Made by a program: the position numbers and the translations under genes
Part shown: one piece after another, positions 35,130-43,794 of the stretch
Position numbering within the stretch: the first letter of the stretch is position 1
Layout: every line of letters starts with the position of its first letter
Source: Bacteroidales bacterium
GTDB taxonomy: Bacteria; Bacteroidota; Bacteroidia; Bacteroidales; UBA7332
DNA: 64,000 nt
Reading direction: 5' to 3'
NCBI GenBank assembly: GCA_028687995.1
Contig: JAQTZA010000014.1
Span: 25,172-89,171 of the forward strand
The notes under the pieces: model-generated
What the model was told of the DNA's origin: nothing
The model's input: only the letters and a program-made list of their open reading frames with translations
Database searches by the model: none

Positions 35130-35690
35130 TCAAGCAGTTTTATACACCCAAAATGTTATACACAAAGCTATTAAAATCACTACAATCCAAATAGTATAGT
35201 TGGGAGGTTCATCTTTATCAATTGTTTTATCTTTCTGATTTTGACTTTTCAAAAGCTTCAAATGGGTAGATAAAGAATCATAGCCAATTTTGAGTGAGTC
35301 AAATCTATTTCTCCAAAAATTGATTTGCGAAACAGTGGTAAGTGTATTGTCTTCAATTTTCCGATGCTTTTCTGTCGATGTTCGACTGTTAAGAAGCGGA
35401 ATTACCTCTCCATTGGGTGTAATGTATGGAGCGAAAGTTTCTTTCACTTCTCGCTCTCCAGAGGAATCAGAGTGATTATGTAGCGCTGTCGAGTCTTTTC
35501 TTTGATACGAAGTACTATCGAACTGAGTTTGAACAACCGATTTATTTACAGATATTCCGGCTGAATCTACTTTCAACTTCAAATCTGATTCAGTTTTGGA
35601 GGTTAGTGTATGCGTTTTGCACGAAACGAAGGTGAGTGCCATCGCTAGGGATAGCAAAAACAAAATAAACAAACTATATTTTTTCATCAT
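35130..35690 (-). CDS. Unimolecular spanin-like lipoprotein
   Basis: The ATG pair at 35690/35687 begins a lipoprotein signal (MMKKYSLFILFLLSLAMALT then FVSC, lipobox cysteine at residue 24). A Ser/Thr/Lys-rich hydrophilic middle of about 130 residues follows, and then a C-terminal transmembrane helix (IWIVVILIALCITFWVY) and a few polar residues. An outer-membrane lipid anchor at one end and an inner-membrane helix at the other define unimolecular spanins, which join the two membranes for the last step of lysis. It starts 10 nt after the amidase gene, and holin and amidase precede it. Assignment is by topology and position. Confidence 0.7.
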   Translation of the reverse strand: MMKKYSLFILFLLSLAMALTFVSCKTHTLTSKTESDLKLKVDSAGISVNKSVVQTQFDSTSYQRKDSTALHNHSDSSGEREVKETFAPYITPNGEVIPLLNSRTSTEKHRKIEDNTLTTVSQINFWRNRFDSLKIGYDSLSTHLKLLKSQNQKDKTIDKDEPPNYTIWIVVILIALCITFWVYKTA

Positions 35691-35700
35691 AAATCTAATT

Positions 35701-36153
35701 TTAAAGATGTTCATACTCGGGAATGGCATCGAAGCATGGGCAATCTTTGAGGTATTCCCATTTGTCAATTTTGCCATTGTGATTGGTATCGGGCGAGCAA
35801 TCGCGATGTCCGCAAATTTTCGCACCTGGATAAACTCGTTTCAATTGCGAAAGTAACTCAAGCAATGACTCTTTTTGAGCTGGAGTGCGCGTGTCTTCCG
35901 GCTTACTGGTTTTATCATTCAATCCACCGATGTAGCAAATGCCAATGCTGTTGGCATTCATTCCTTCTACGTGTGCGCCAATGTCTGACAGCGGACGGCC
36001 ATTGTGCACTACGCCATTTTGCGAAATAACAAAGTGATAGCCAATCGTTTTGAATCCTCGCGCCTTGTGCCATTGGGTCAGGTCTTCAATTGTTACTTTC
36101 GTGTTGGAACGTGTGGCGGTGCAATGCACCACAATAAGGTTAATTTTTCGCAT
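35701..36153 (-). CDS. N-acetylmuramoyl-L-alanine amidase (endolysin)
   Basis: The start at 36153 (MRKINLIVVHCTATRSN) has an unusually good Shine-Dalgarno sequence AAGGAGG about 7 nt upstream; a longer frame would begin inside the holin gene. The 150-residue product is a T7-lysozyme-type amidase: VVHCTAT (zinc ligand His10), IGYHFVI, IGAHVEGMN, and CGHRDCSPD (His116 and downstream Cys/Asp). A calcium-loop-like NHNGKID follows. It cleaves the amide bond between muramic acid and L-alanine in peptidoglycan. There is no signal peptide, so it depends on the holin. It overlaps the holin gene by 14 nt. Confidence 0.9.
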   Translation of the reverse strand: MRKINLIVVHCTATRSNTKVTIEDLTQWHKARGFKTIGYHFVISQNGVVHNGRPLSDIGAHVEGMNANSIGICYIGGLNDKTSKPEDTRTPAQKESLLELLSQLKRVYPGAKICGHRDCSPDTNHNGKIDKWEYLKDCPCFDAIPEYEHL

Positions 36154-36628
36154 TCTGCACCTCCTTTTCCAATGACGACAGATCGACATCGAAATGACGT
36201 TCTGTTTTGTCAATCATAATCTTCTGGAGCAACACAGCCCAAGGACTTCCATTGCACGAACTCTCACTTTCGAGAATCGACCAGGCTTGTTTGAACAAGT
36301 ACGCACCCAACACATAACGAACAGCTGTGTCGTCTTGCCCTGAGCGCAACAAATGAAGGTCGATAAAGTATGCAAAAATGAGCGCTGCCATTGCGACAAG
36401 CATCCATCCAAAAGATTTATTCATTTTCGAACTTCTGAATTTTCCGCTCGATCGTTGGTGATACTTCCGCACCCTCCTACTCAGTCGAAATGCAGACCAC
36501 AAATCGGCTATCCACGCAAGGAAAGCAATCAACAACATCTCTTTTATCGGAAAGATAAAAGCTAAAAACAGCGAGAAAATTCCGTAACCAGGTATTTTCA
36601 CTACGGCAAGAAGAAACTTTGAGCCCAT
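36140..36628 (-). CDS. Phage holin-like membrane protein
   Basis: The protein has 162 residues with three or four hydrophobic helices (YGIFSLFLAFIFP; MLLIAFLAWIADLW; WMLVAMAALIFAYF). A basic loop lies between them and a charged C-terminal tail of about 60 residues follows. Size, topology and the place directly ahead of the amidase fit the Bacteroidota phage holin family. Holins open the inner membrane to release the endolysin at the end of infection. The promoter for the cassette is not evident; it may be read through from the tail genes, although hicAB and a bidirectional terminator intervene. Confidence 0.7.
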   Translation of the reverse strand: MGSKFLLAVVKIPGYGIFSLFLAFIFPIKEMLLIAFLAWIADLWSAFRLSRRVRKYHQRSSGKFRSSKMNKSFGWMLVAMAALIFAYFIDLHLLRSGQDDTAVRYVLGAYLFKQAWSILESESSCNGSPWAVLLQKIMIDKTERHFDVDLSSLEKEVQNAKN

Positions 36629-36768
36629 AACTCTAATTTTTAAATGATTAATAATTTGAGTTACAAATTTCGGATTGAGTGGGTCAAAATAAAAGGACAG
36701 AATCGATGAACGGCAAATGGAACAAATTCAAAAAAATGAATAAACAATAGAAAAAAGAACACTATTAT

Positions 36769-36799
36769 TTTGAAAACAATAGAAATATTTCTATCTTTG
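36769..36799 (+). promoter_or_regulatory. Promoter of hicAB
   Basis: TTTG at 36769-36772, 19 nt, then TATCTTTG at 36792-36799: a full match to the Bacteroidota consensus, 25 nt ahead of the hicA ATG. HicB with its DNA-binding domain probably autoregulates here. Confidence 0.75.
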
Positions 36800-36824
36800 C
36801 AAAGTAAACTCAAAAAGATAATGA

Positions 36825-37004
36825 ATGAAATCGAGTGAATTGCAGCGATTGGTACTACGAAACGGATGGATAGCAGTAAGGCAAACAGGCAGCCACGTTA
36901 TTTTCGAAAAAGATGGTGTACGTTATCCAGTTCCCAACCACGGGAGTAAAGAGGTGTTCAAGCCGTTGGAATTGAAAATAAAGAAAGAGATGGGTTTGAA
37001 ATAA
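36825..37004 (+). CDS. hicA: HicA-type mRNA interferase toxin
   Basis: The protein has 59 residues. It has the HicA double-stranded-RNA-binding-like fold: MKSSELQRLVLRNGWIAVRQ, then GSHVIFEKDG with the catalytic-type His, then VPNHGSKEVFKPLELKIKKE. HicA toxins cut mRNA in translation-stopping fashion. The antitoxin gene follows after 24 nt. The pair runs opposite to the surrounding late phage genes, between the holin and the tape measure, which suggests it was inserted as a self-contained cassette. Confidence 0.85.
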   Translation: MKSSELQRLVLRNGWIAVRQTGSHVIFEKDGVRYPVPNHGSKEVFKPLELKIKKEMGLK

Positions 37005-37028
37005 TTCACATTACTAAAACAAAGAAGA

Positions 37029-37433
37029 ATGAAAAAAATAGATGCAATTATTGGTAGAGCAACTGATGGAACTTATTCTGTCTATTGCGAAAATGAAATG
37101 TTTTCAGGAATGGGCAACAGCGCAGAAGCTGCAAAAGCCGATATGATGACTCAAATGAAGTTTTACAAAGAATCTGCTATCGAAACAGGATTTGAATACC
37201 CTTCATTCTTGGATGAAGAATACGAAATAATCTACAAATTCGACACACAAAGTTTGCTAGAATATTACTCTGGCATCATTTCGTTAGCTGCCTTAGAGCG
37301 ACTCTCTGGCATCAACAAAAAACAACTGTGGAGCTATCTGCACGGCAATTCGAAACCTCGCAAACAGCAAGTCGAGAAAATAGAAAATGCGCTGCACACA
37401 TTGGGTAGCGAATTGATTTCAATCTCTTTGTAG
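37029..37433 (+). CDS. hicB: HicB-type antitoxin with DNA-binding domain
   Basis: The protein has 134 residues. The N-terminal half is the HicB RNase-H-like antitoxin fold (AIIGRATDGTYSVYCEN, then MGNSAEAAKADM). The C-terminal half is a helix-turn-helix (ISLAALERLSGINKKQLWSYL, then HGNSKPRKQQVEKIENAL) that would bind the hicAB promoter. It follows hicA by 24 nt and ends at a strong terminator. It should bind and block HicA and repress the operon. Confidence 0.85.
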   Translation: MKKIDAIIGRATDGTYSVYCENEMFSGMGNSAEAAKADMMTQMKFYKESAIETGFEYPSFLDEEYEIIYKFDTQSLLEYYSGIISLAALERLSGINKKQLWSYLHGNSKPRKQQVEKIENALHTLGSELISISL

Positions 37434-37453
37434 TAGACATTCATTGCATTTTC

Positions 37454-37489
37454 AAAAATCCTCACAATGAAAATTGTGAGGATTTTTTT
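37454..37489. terminator. Bidirectional terminator between hicAB and tape measure
   Basis: ATCCTCACAAT (37458-37468) pairs perfectly with ATTGTGAGGAT (37473-37483) around a GAAA loop, with a T run 37483-37489 on the right and A run on the left. It ends hicAB on the plus strand and the tape-measure transcript on the minus strand. The tape-measure stop (37490-37488) lies within the T run. Confidence 0.85.
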
Positions 37490-40400
37490 ATCCCCGATTT
37501 TTTGCTGCCATCATACGATCATACAAAGCCATTTGTTCTTTTATACCATCTTGGCCAGTGATAGCCACTTTACCGACAAATGGTTTTGACATTTTGGCAT
37601 CGAGCCTTTCCATCACATCTGCATTGCGCGACAAAACAGCAGCAATTCCATTTAAGTCTGCCAACGACACAGAGGTAGATTGACTGCCCTGGTTATTTCG
37701 ATTTGCATTTGGTTGACTATACCCTCCATCATACAATCCCTTTACACGGATTTGTTGCAAAATATCGGTCGTGTTCATCATCCGGATTCGTCCACGTTGT
37801 TGAGCTGAATTGAAAATCTCGTAAAACTGATTGACATGTGGATTGGCCACACCTTCGTTGTTGCCCACAAACTCATTGGAGTGCACTGGGATCACTCCAG
37901 CTTCATCGCGTGAATTCCCTCGACGGGTGTAGCCTTCTACATAATCATTGGAATAACCTCCTTCGTAAAGACCATCTTTTGCCTGTTGGCGTGCTTGATT
38001 GGCAACTGCAAGTTGAGCAGCACCTGCAGCTATAGCTGCAGCTGCTGCAATTGGTGCAATTGTTGGACCAATAATAGGCACTTTCACAGCAGAAGCATAA
38101 GCCGAAATAGCAGCTACAGCCGTTTGAGCAATCACTTGAGCAACCGTAAGTACAAATTGCTTATCTGCCCATTTCTTTTTCACTGCGGCTAACTCCTGCT
38201 CCTTTTTCTCCTCTAATTTGGTAATCTGAGAGCTATTTTTGCCAGCAGCTTTTATCAGTTTGGCATACTTATTCTCAACACTTCGCTCTTCTGCTTGCTG
38301 AAATCCTTGAGCGGCATTAGCCAAATTACCAGCCACATTGGCAATTTCTTGCGCAGCCTTGCTGTAGTTTTCTAGTTTTTTGAGGTTGTACTCTTTGTCC
38401 AAAAGAGCTTGCGCCTCCTTTGCCTCTTTTTCGGTGATTATACCTCGGTTCAAATAGTCTTTGAGAATATCAGTCTCTTTCTTTTTCCAGGCAATTAGTT
38501 TCGATTGCTCACTGCTATATTTATCGTCGAAAGCTTGTCGATCCTTGGCATTCAGTTCACTACCTTTTGAGGCTACTTCAATGAATTGTTTCTTCAACTC
38601 TTCCAATTTTTCGGCAGAAATACCTGCTAAAGCCATTTTCTTAATCAGAAAATTAGCTTCCAATTTCAGTAATGCCGTCTGATATTCACTTTCAGAAAGA
38701 AGTCCCTTTGCTTTTTTTTCATCCAATTGCGCTTTTTCGGCTGCCTCTAGCGTATCGAGAATTTTCAATTGTTTTTCTGCCTCTTTTTTCTGTTCATCAG
38801 TCATTTTCTTCTGATGATCGACAGCTTGTTTCAAAGCTTTGTCATTCATTTGCGCCTGCTTAGTGGCAATTTGAGCATCAATTTCGCCCACATCTTGTTT
38901 GTTTTTGAGCAAAACCGATTTTCGTTCACGGAGATAGTTTAATTCAATGGAGTCTAATTTATCGTTATGCGCTTCGGTTTGCTCTTCGCGTTTTTTCAGA
39001 TAATTTTCCAAATCGGTTTCAGATAAATCTTCAATCTCCTTTTTACTTTTAGCTAACGCATTATAGGCAGAAGTCTCTTTGGCAATAGCCGTTTTCCAAG
39101 CATCTTCTTTATCTTTCAGTGCATTGTCAAGTGCTTTTTTAGCAGCACTGTCTGGAGTGTCGCTATTGGAGTTGGAATTTGAATTATTTTTTTTGCCCTC
39201 TTCTTTGGGCGAAAATATCACTGATTTTTTTTGTTGGTAACTCTTTATTAAGTCATCCATTTTCTTTTGATACTCGTTTTCAGTAATCAGTTTCGAAGTA
39301 TGATCCTTTTCAATCGCCTCCTTTTCTTTTTTGAATTGTGCATTCAGTAGATCCAATTTGGCTTGTTGTTGCTTTTTGGCATCTGCTTTTTTACGTTCTT
39401 CCTGTTTGAATGATTCTAATTCTTCTTGATACTTCTTTTCTGCCAAAATCATTTTACGATGATATTCATCGCTAGAAATTTTATTCTCGGCCAACTCTTT
39501 ATCCAAAACTGCTTTTCTAGCTCTCAATTCATCTTTTATAGTTTGCTCTGATTTTACAGGTGTAACGGTAACAGTACTCTCTTTATAAATCTCCTTCAAA
39601 AATCCGGCTTTTATTTCAAGCTGTTTATTCTCTTTTTCTAAATCAGAAATTTTACCTTCATAGATCCTATAACTATCGGAACCTATCACCGTTTTGGATT
39701 GATAATCTTGCAGCTCTTTGATGTTGAGATTATTCTCCATCTGCTGTGCTCTCACTTCAGTCATCTTATCTTGCGAAGCTTTGGCTATAGCCTCTCTATC
39801 GAGTGCCAAAATATAATCGTCAATGGCTTTGATAGACTCTCTTTTCCCCAGAGTTTCCAATGTGATGTTTCCTAAATATTTTGGACTTATCTCGTTGATT
39901 CTTGCCATGGCTTTTCGGCGTTCGTCCAAAGAATAGTTATTGGAGCGAGCTATTTCAAGAAGAAGCTCTAATTCTGTTTTTTGAGAAGCAGTTTGTTTTG
40001 CTGCCTCTTTTTGAATTTCCATCAAACTTTTCACTTTCGATTGAGCTTCGTTGCTTTTAGAAGCAAAATAATACAATGCCATGCCTGCCGCTATAATACC
40101 AGCTGTCAAAAGTGAAATAGGGTTTAATCCGATAGTAGCAAAGAATAAGCGCATGGTTTGATTGGCCATTTTCAGATTGCCATTGAGAAGAAAAATGGCA
40201 GCAGCATGCAATGTTGTGGCAGCTATGGCAGCATTATCCCAAAATATTTTCAACTTCGTAGTGGCAATATTGAGTAGCGATGTTTCAATATTTCTGTTTG
40301 CCCAGAAATTTTGCAATTTGGTTGCTACTACATAAGCGCCAATTACAATGGTCGTTTTCACAATCACTCCGCCCCATTTGCCAAACCAATCTACGACACC

Positions 40401-41789
40401 TGGTAAAGCTTGTACAGTTTTGGAGAACCATCCTGTCATCAACATCATGGCTGGTTGCAGTTTATCGACTAACTCTACTCCCGCAATTTTCATTTTATTG
40501 ATAGATTGGGCCATTACTGCTGCAGGGGTTTGGCTATTGATAGCTGCTTGTTCCATACCTGTAGATGTGCCAGTCACAGCATCAGTCAACTCTTCAAATC
40601 GTTTACGGTTTTCAATTAATGTTTGGGCAATCACTACATTATCTTGACCGAAAAGTTTGACCATTTTTGAAAATCCTCCTTTGCCCGAAAACTTTTCAGA
40701 AAGATTGTCAAGAGCAGTTGACATACCTACAATTTTAGGATTTGTACTATCTGCTCCATTCATCAAACGAACAAAAAATGTTTTGAGTCCGGTACCTGCA
40801 ATTTCAGCGGCGTGTCCTTTCTCCCCGAGCGTTTCAATCAACGCAACTGATTGTTCTACATTCACATTAGCCATCTTCGATACGGCACCGAATTTGGTCA
40901 TCGCTTCGCTTATATAGGGTACTTCTTTTGCTCCAGCTTGCGAACCTGCAGCCAATACATTCATGTAGTGATTGGCTTTTTCGGCACCGGCATTAAATTG
41001 ATTCATAGTGTTGGTCAGTCCAGCCACGGCATCTTTCAAATCCGTCTTACTGGCAGTTGCCAATATCAATGCCTGTTTGGTCACATTATTCAGAGCATCA
41101 GCATCTTTGAGCAACTCTGGTTTTGCACTTCCTACTAACGTGTATGCATCTACAATCTCCTGAGCTGATTGCCTTATTCTGATTCCTGCACCTTCAATCG
41201 GATTGACTGAAAGCACTTTAGCCATTTCTGTCAACTGATCTACATCTTCTTGTCCAAGTCCTGTTAAAGCTTTGAGATTGGCTTTGGAGTCTTCCAGTTT
41301 ATCTCGCTCTTCTTTGAGAGACCGAAAGCCCATCACCAAGCCTGTAATTGATGCTGCAAATGCTGTTATCATGGTAAAGTAGCGGTTGAATCCATCCGCC
41401 ATTCTGCCAAGAGAAAAGTGTGTTTCTTGTGCAGTACCCTTTAAATCACGTATTCGAGATTTGACTTCGTCGAGCTGGTCTTTGTATTTTTTGTATAATG
41501 GGGAATCACCTGGCACATGTGACAAAATAGATGTTAACTCCTGTTGACGACGATTCAACTCTTTAAGAGAAAGATTGGTCAATCCGATTTTATCATAGAT
41601 AGCATCGTGCGCCAATTTCAAGTCTTTCAATTTCTTATCAGCATTAGCCCACTCTACTGTACCCTCTTTTGCCTTTTTGAGTTCCTTTTGAACCCTGCGC
41701 ATATCGTCTTCAATTTCTCGTAGGCGTTTGCGGTTTTCGTCGTTTTTGATAACTATCTCAAGTTCTACTCTATCAACCTTTAAGCTCAT
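37488..41789 (-). CDS. Phage tail tape measure protein
   Basis: The protein has 1433 residues. An N-terminal coiled-coil region (1-120) is followed by a TP901-type tape-measure core (about 130-470: NLKALTGLGQEDVDQLTEMA, LVGSAKPELLKDADALNNVT, AAEIAGTGLKTFFVRL). Hydrophobic segments lie around 480-590. Long charged coiled coils follow (about 620-1230), then an Ala-rich hydrophobic stretch (AVAAISAYASAVKVP, near 1270) and a polar C-terminus. The length fixes tail length, which suggests a long non-contractile (siphovirus-like) tail, as no sheath gene was recognised. The gene is flanked by terminators on both sides, so it may have its own promoter. Confidence 0.9.
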   Translation of the reverse strand: MSLKVDRVELEIVIKNDENRKRLREIEDDMRRVQKELKKAKEGTVEWANADKKLKDLKLAHDAIYDKIGLTNLSLKELNRRQQELTSILSHVPGDSPLYKKYKDQLDEVKSRIRDLKGTAQETHFSLGRMADGFNRYFTMITAFAASITGLVMGFRSLKEERDKLEDSKANLKALTGLGQEDVDQLTEMAKVLSVNPIEGAGIRIRQSAQEIVDAYTLVGSAKPELLKDADALNNVTKQALILATASKTDLKDAVAGLTNTMNQFNAGAEKANHYMNVLAAGSQAGAKEVPYISEAMTKFGAVSKMANVNVEQSVALIETLGEKGHAAEIAGTGLKTFFVRLMNGADSTNPKIVGMSTALDNLSEKFSGKGGFSKMVKLFGQDNVVIAQTLIENRKRFEELTDAVTGTSTGMEQAAINSQTPAAVMAQSINKMKIAGVELVDKLQPAMMLMTGWFSKTVQALPGVVDWFGKWGGVIVKTTIVIGAYVVATKLQNFWANRNIETSLLNIATTKLKIFWDNAAIAATTLHAAAIFLLNGNLKMANQTMRLFFATIGLNPISLLTAGIIAAGMALYYFASKSNEAQSKVKSLMEIQKEAAKQTASQKTELELLLEIARSNNYSLDERRKAMARINEISPKYLGNITLETLGKRESIKAIDDYILALDREAIAKASQDKMTEVRAQQMENNLNIKELQDYQSKTVIGSDSYRIYEGKISDLEKENKQLEIKAGFLKEIYKESTVTVTPVKSEQTIKDELRARKAVLDKELAENKISSDEYHRKMILAEKKYQEELESFKQEERKKADAKKQQQAKLDLLNAQFKKEKEAIEKDHTSKLITENEYQKKMDDLIKSYQQKKSVIFSPKEEGKKNNSNSNSNSDTPDSAAKKALDNALKDKEDAWKTAIAKETSAYNALAKSKKEIEDLSETDLENYLKKREEQTEAHNDKLDSIELNYLRERKSVLLKNKQDVGEIDAQIATKQAQMNDKALKQAVDHQKKMTDEQKKEAEKQLKILDTLEAAEKAQLDEKKAKGLLSESEYQTALLKLEANFLIKKMALAGISAEKLEELKKQFIEVASKGSELNAKDRQAFDDKYSSEQSKLIAWKKKETDILKDYLNRGIITEKEAKEAQALLDKEYNLKKLENYSKAAQEIANVAGNLANAAQGFQQAEERSVENKYAKLIKAAGKNSSQITKLEEKKEQELAAVKKKWADKQFVLTVAQVIAQTAVAAISAYASAVKVPIIGPTIAPIAAAAAIAAGAAQLAVANQARQQAKDGLYEGGYSNDYVEGYTRRGNSRDEAGVIPVHSNEFVGNNEGVANPHVNQFYEIFNSAQQRGRIRMMNTTDILQQIRVKGLYDGGYSQPNANRNNQGSQSTSVSLADLNGIAAVLSRNADVMERLDAKMSKPFVGKVAITGQDGIKEQMALYDRMMAAKNRG

Positions 41790-41846
41790 TTTTCTAAAGT
41801 TTTGGTTGATACAAATTTCAGAACAGAGAGAGGCAAATAAAAGGAC

Positions 41847-41879
41847 AAAAAAATCCCCATCTATAGAATAGACAGGGAT
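41847..41879 (-). terminator. Terminator between the 150-aa gene and the tape measure
   Basis: On the minus strand the hairpin pairs 41879-41875 with 41857-41853 and, inside a small CA/CA internal loop, 41872-41868 with 41864-41860. It is followed by seven T residues (plus-strand A run 41847-41853). It ends or attenuates the transcript of the gene at 41900-42352. Confidence 0.6.
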
Positions 41880-41899
41880 ATATTTTTACAAAATCAAGA

Positions 41900-42352
41900 T
41901 TACGAAGAGACTCTATTTTTGAGAATTCCGACTAGACGTTCACGCTCTTTGTCGCCAAGTTCATACATCAATATTGAGATCAATCGATTCATTGCACCAA
42001 AAGCATTCTTCGAATACCAATCTACATTTTTAGTCTTTTTCTTCATCGTGTTTTTGTGTCCCCACACCAATGCATTTGTATTTACATTGTCTTTTTGTTT
42101 TTTCTTCATCTTATGGCTTCTAATTTCTAGGAAGCGGCCATAAGTAAAGAAACTCACATTCAGCACCCAGTCGTTGCCCGATCGAGTCACTTTGTAGTTA
42201 AGGCTTTCGAGCAGTTCATCCGTCATTCGAATATTTTTCCCCTCGATGCTCTCCACAAACAAATCGAGGAGATACTCGCCATGCTGGTCGAGTACCTCCT
42301 GTTGAAATAAAAATTCTATCTCTTTGTTTGTGGGTTGAAATGAGTCTTTCAC
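41900..42352 (-). CDS. Phage protein of unknown function, tail region
   Basis: The protein has 150 residues, basic, with MKKKQKDN and MKKKTKNVDW stretches and a helical C-terminus. No family is recognised. It lies between the tail fibre and the tape measure, where tail-assembly chaperone or head-tail adaptor genes of this size are common; the sequence itself does not show which. It ends about 20 bp before a terminator. Confidence 0.5.
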   Translation of the reverse strand: MKDSFQPTNKEIEFLFQQEVLDQHGEYLLDLFVESIEGKNIRMTDELLESLNYKVTRSGNDWVLNVSFFTYGRFLEIRSHKMKKKQKDNVNTNALVWGHKNTMKKKTKNVDWYSKNAFGAMNRLISILMYELGDKERERLVGILKNRVSS

Positions 42353-42410
42353 TCTTTTATAGATTCTACGATGAATGTCAACTTAGCATTATTGTCCGTA
42401 TGAATTGGCA

Positions 42411-43301
42411 TCATGCTTGTTTTTTGATAGTGACGATAATATTCATCCCTAAAGATGTATTACCTGAGGCATTGAATCTAAGTATTTGATTGGATGTCGA
42501 TACATGATGATCAGCAATTGATTTAACAACTAATTGCGCTCCAGCATTGACTGTTTTTGCACTGAATAATGTAGTATTCAAGCCTGTAGGATCAACAACA
42601 CATTGCACATTGGTAAGGCTGCTGGCATTGGAGTTTGCTATTTGCACTCTATCAACGAAATATCCAATAGGTAATGTCAAATCAATGTTAGCTACACCGA
42701 GTGCGATGTTTGTCGCGATTGAATATTGCGATACTACTTTCTCTTCAGCATAACTAATCCCTACCCAAGGAACTGAATCGAAAGTGCCTACCAAAACCAT
42801 ATATCGAGTATAAATAGTACCATCTGGCAAATAGGCAGTTTGAATATATTTTGTGCCAGCTTTGGAGACGTGCATACCAAATTGAGTTACACCATTTGGC
42901 AAATTGGTTCCTGTGGGAATATTACAATTATGAAATCCGACTGTAATCTTGGTATCAAGAGCAGTTTGGGAGGTAATATTCACAGGTAAATCTTGCTTTG
43001 TGGCGATAGAGGCTACAAGTAAAGTATTTATCGCTTGCACAAATGCAGTAGTGGCAATCTGAGTACTATTCGTAACGGGTGAAGCAGTAGGTGCTGTCGG
43101 TGTTCCCGTAAATGCAGGACTTGCCAATGGTGCTTTCAATCCAAGGGCCGTAGCCATTGCAGCATTTGCGCCAAATAGATCTATTGCAACACTTAATCCA
43201 ATACTACCCCAAAATGGTTGCCCAAACTCATCAATTTGAACAATCGGCAACATAAAATCGCCTGTTAAATAAGGCTTTTGTTTGATATCATTAATTTTCA
43301 T
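42411..43301 (-). CDS. Phage tail fibre-like protein
   Basis: The protein has 296 residues. Residues about 50-100 hold a collagen-poor tail-fibre repeat of the known form LASPAFTGTPTAPTASP, then TQIATTAFVQ, as in phage side-tail fibres. The C-terminal half is beta-rich, as expected of a receptor-binding tip (TLPIGYFVDRVQIANSNASS). No tail-fibre chaperone was found next to it. It may determine host range; the assignment rests on the repeat motif. Confidence 0.75.
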   Translation of the reverse strand: MKINDIKQKPYLTGDFMLPIVQIDEFGQPFWGSIGLSVAIDLFGANAAMATALGLKAPLASPAFTGTPTAPTASPVTNSTQIATTAFVQAINTLLVASIATKQDLPVNITSQTALDTKITVGFHNCNIPTGTNLPNGVTQFGMHVSKAGTKYIQTAYLPDGTIYTRYMVLVGTFDSVPWVGISYAEEKVVSQYSIATNIALGVANIDLTLPIGYFVDRVQIANSNASSLTNVQCVVDPTGLNTTLFSAKTVNAGAQLVVKSIADHHVSTSNQILRFNASGNTSLGMNIIVTIKKQA

Positions 43302-43458
43302 AGCTAAAAAAATTTAGAATTATTCATAGTACAAATTTCATTGAATAATGATCGAAAAAAAAGGACACATAGTATGGAGGTATCCCTATCGTAAAAGGGA
43401 AAACCATCGCATTTCTGCGTCGAGTCATCGCTTGCGATTCCCGAAGCGGTTTCTTTGT

Positions 43459-43488
43459 CCACTTTCTTTGCCGCGTCAAAGAAAGTGG
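43459..43488. repeat. REP-like hairpin in the gap before the SymE/AbrB-like gene
   Basis: CCACTTTCTTTG (43459-43470) and CAAAGAAAGTGG (43477-43488) form a perfect 12-bp inverted repeat with loop CCGCGT. Similar CTTTG-CCGCG hairpins are frequent intergenic repeats in Bacteroidota. It marks the left border of the ICE-like insert; nothing else coding is visible in 43302-43554. Confidence 0.6.
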
Positions 43489-43554
43489 CGGAAAAAATAA
43501 AGCCTACCCCTCGAAACTCGTTCGTGGATAGGCTTTTCCTTGTGTATTTGAGTG

Positions 43555-43794
43555 TTAAACGGTTAAACCGAGCTGTTCAATCATTTGAAAAATGGCTTGA
43601 TTTTTCGCCCCCATGTGGGTTAATATCTCGGTGCTTGCGTTTTTCTCGATGATGATTTTGTTATTCGATACAGTCACTTTCACAAAATCACCAACGGCAA
43701 AACCAAACTTTTTCAAATATTCGCCTTTTATATTTACGCCTGCGGTGTACTTTTTCCCCTGTGGCACTTGGCACACTGTTAAAAGTTTCTCCAT
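43555..43794 (-). CDS. SymE/AbrB-like swapped-hairpin protein
   Basis: The protein has 79 residues. The core YTAGVNIKGEYLKKFGFAVG then DFVKVTVSNNKIIIEK has the SpoVT-AbrB/SymE-like beta-hairpin pattern. SymE-type proteins of this length occur both as toxins and as DNA-binding regulators, so the activity cannot be decided. Its start overlaps the stop of the DUF3871 gene (43794), so they are co-translated. It is part of a module also seen in Bacteroidota conjugative elements, as far as I recall. Confidence 0.55.
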   Translation of the reverse strand: MEKLLTVCQVPQGKKYTAGVNIKGEYLKKFGFAVGDFVKVTVSNNKIIIEKNASTEILTHMGAKNQAIFQMIEQLGLTV

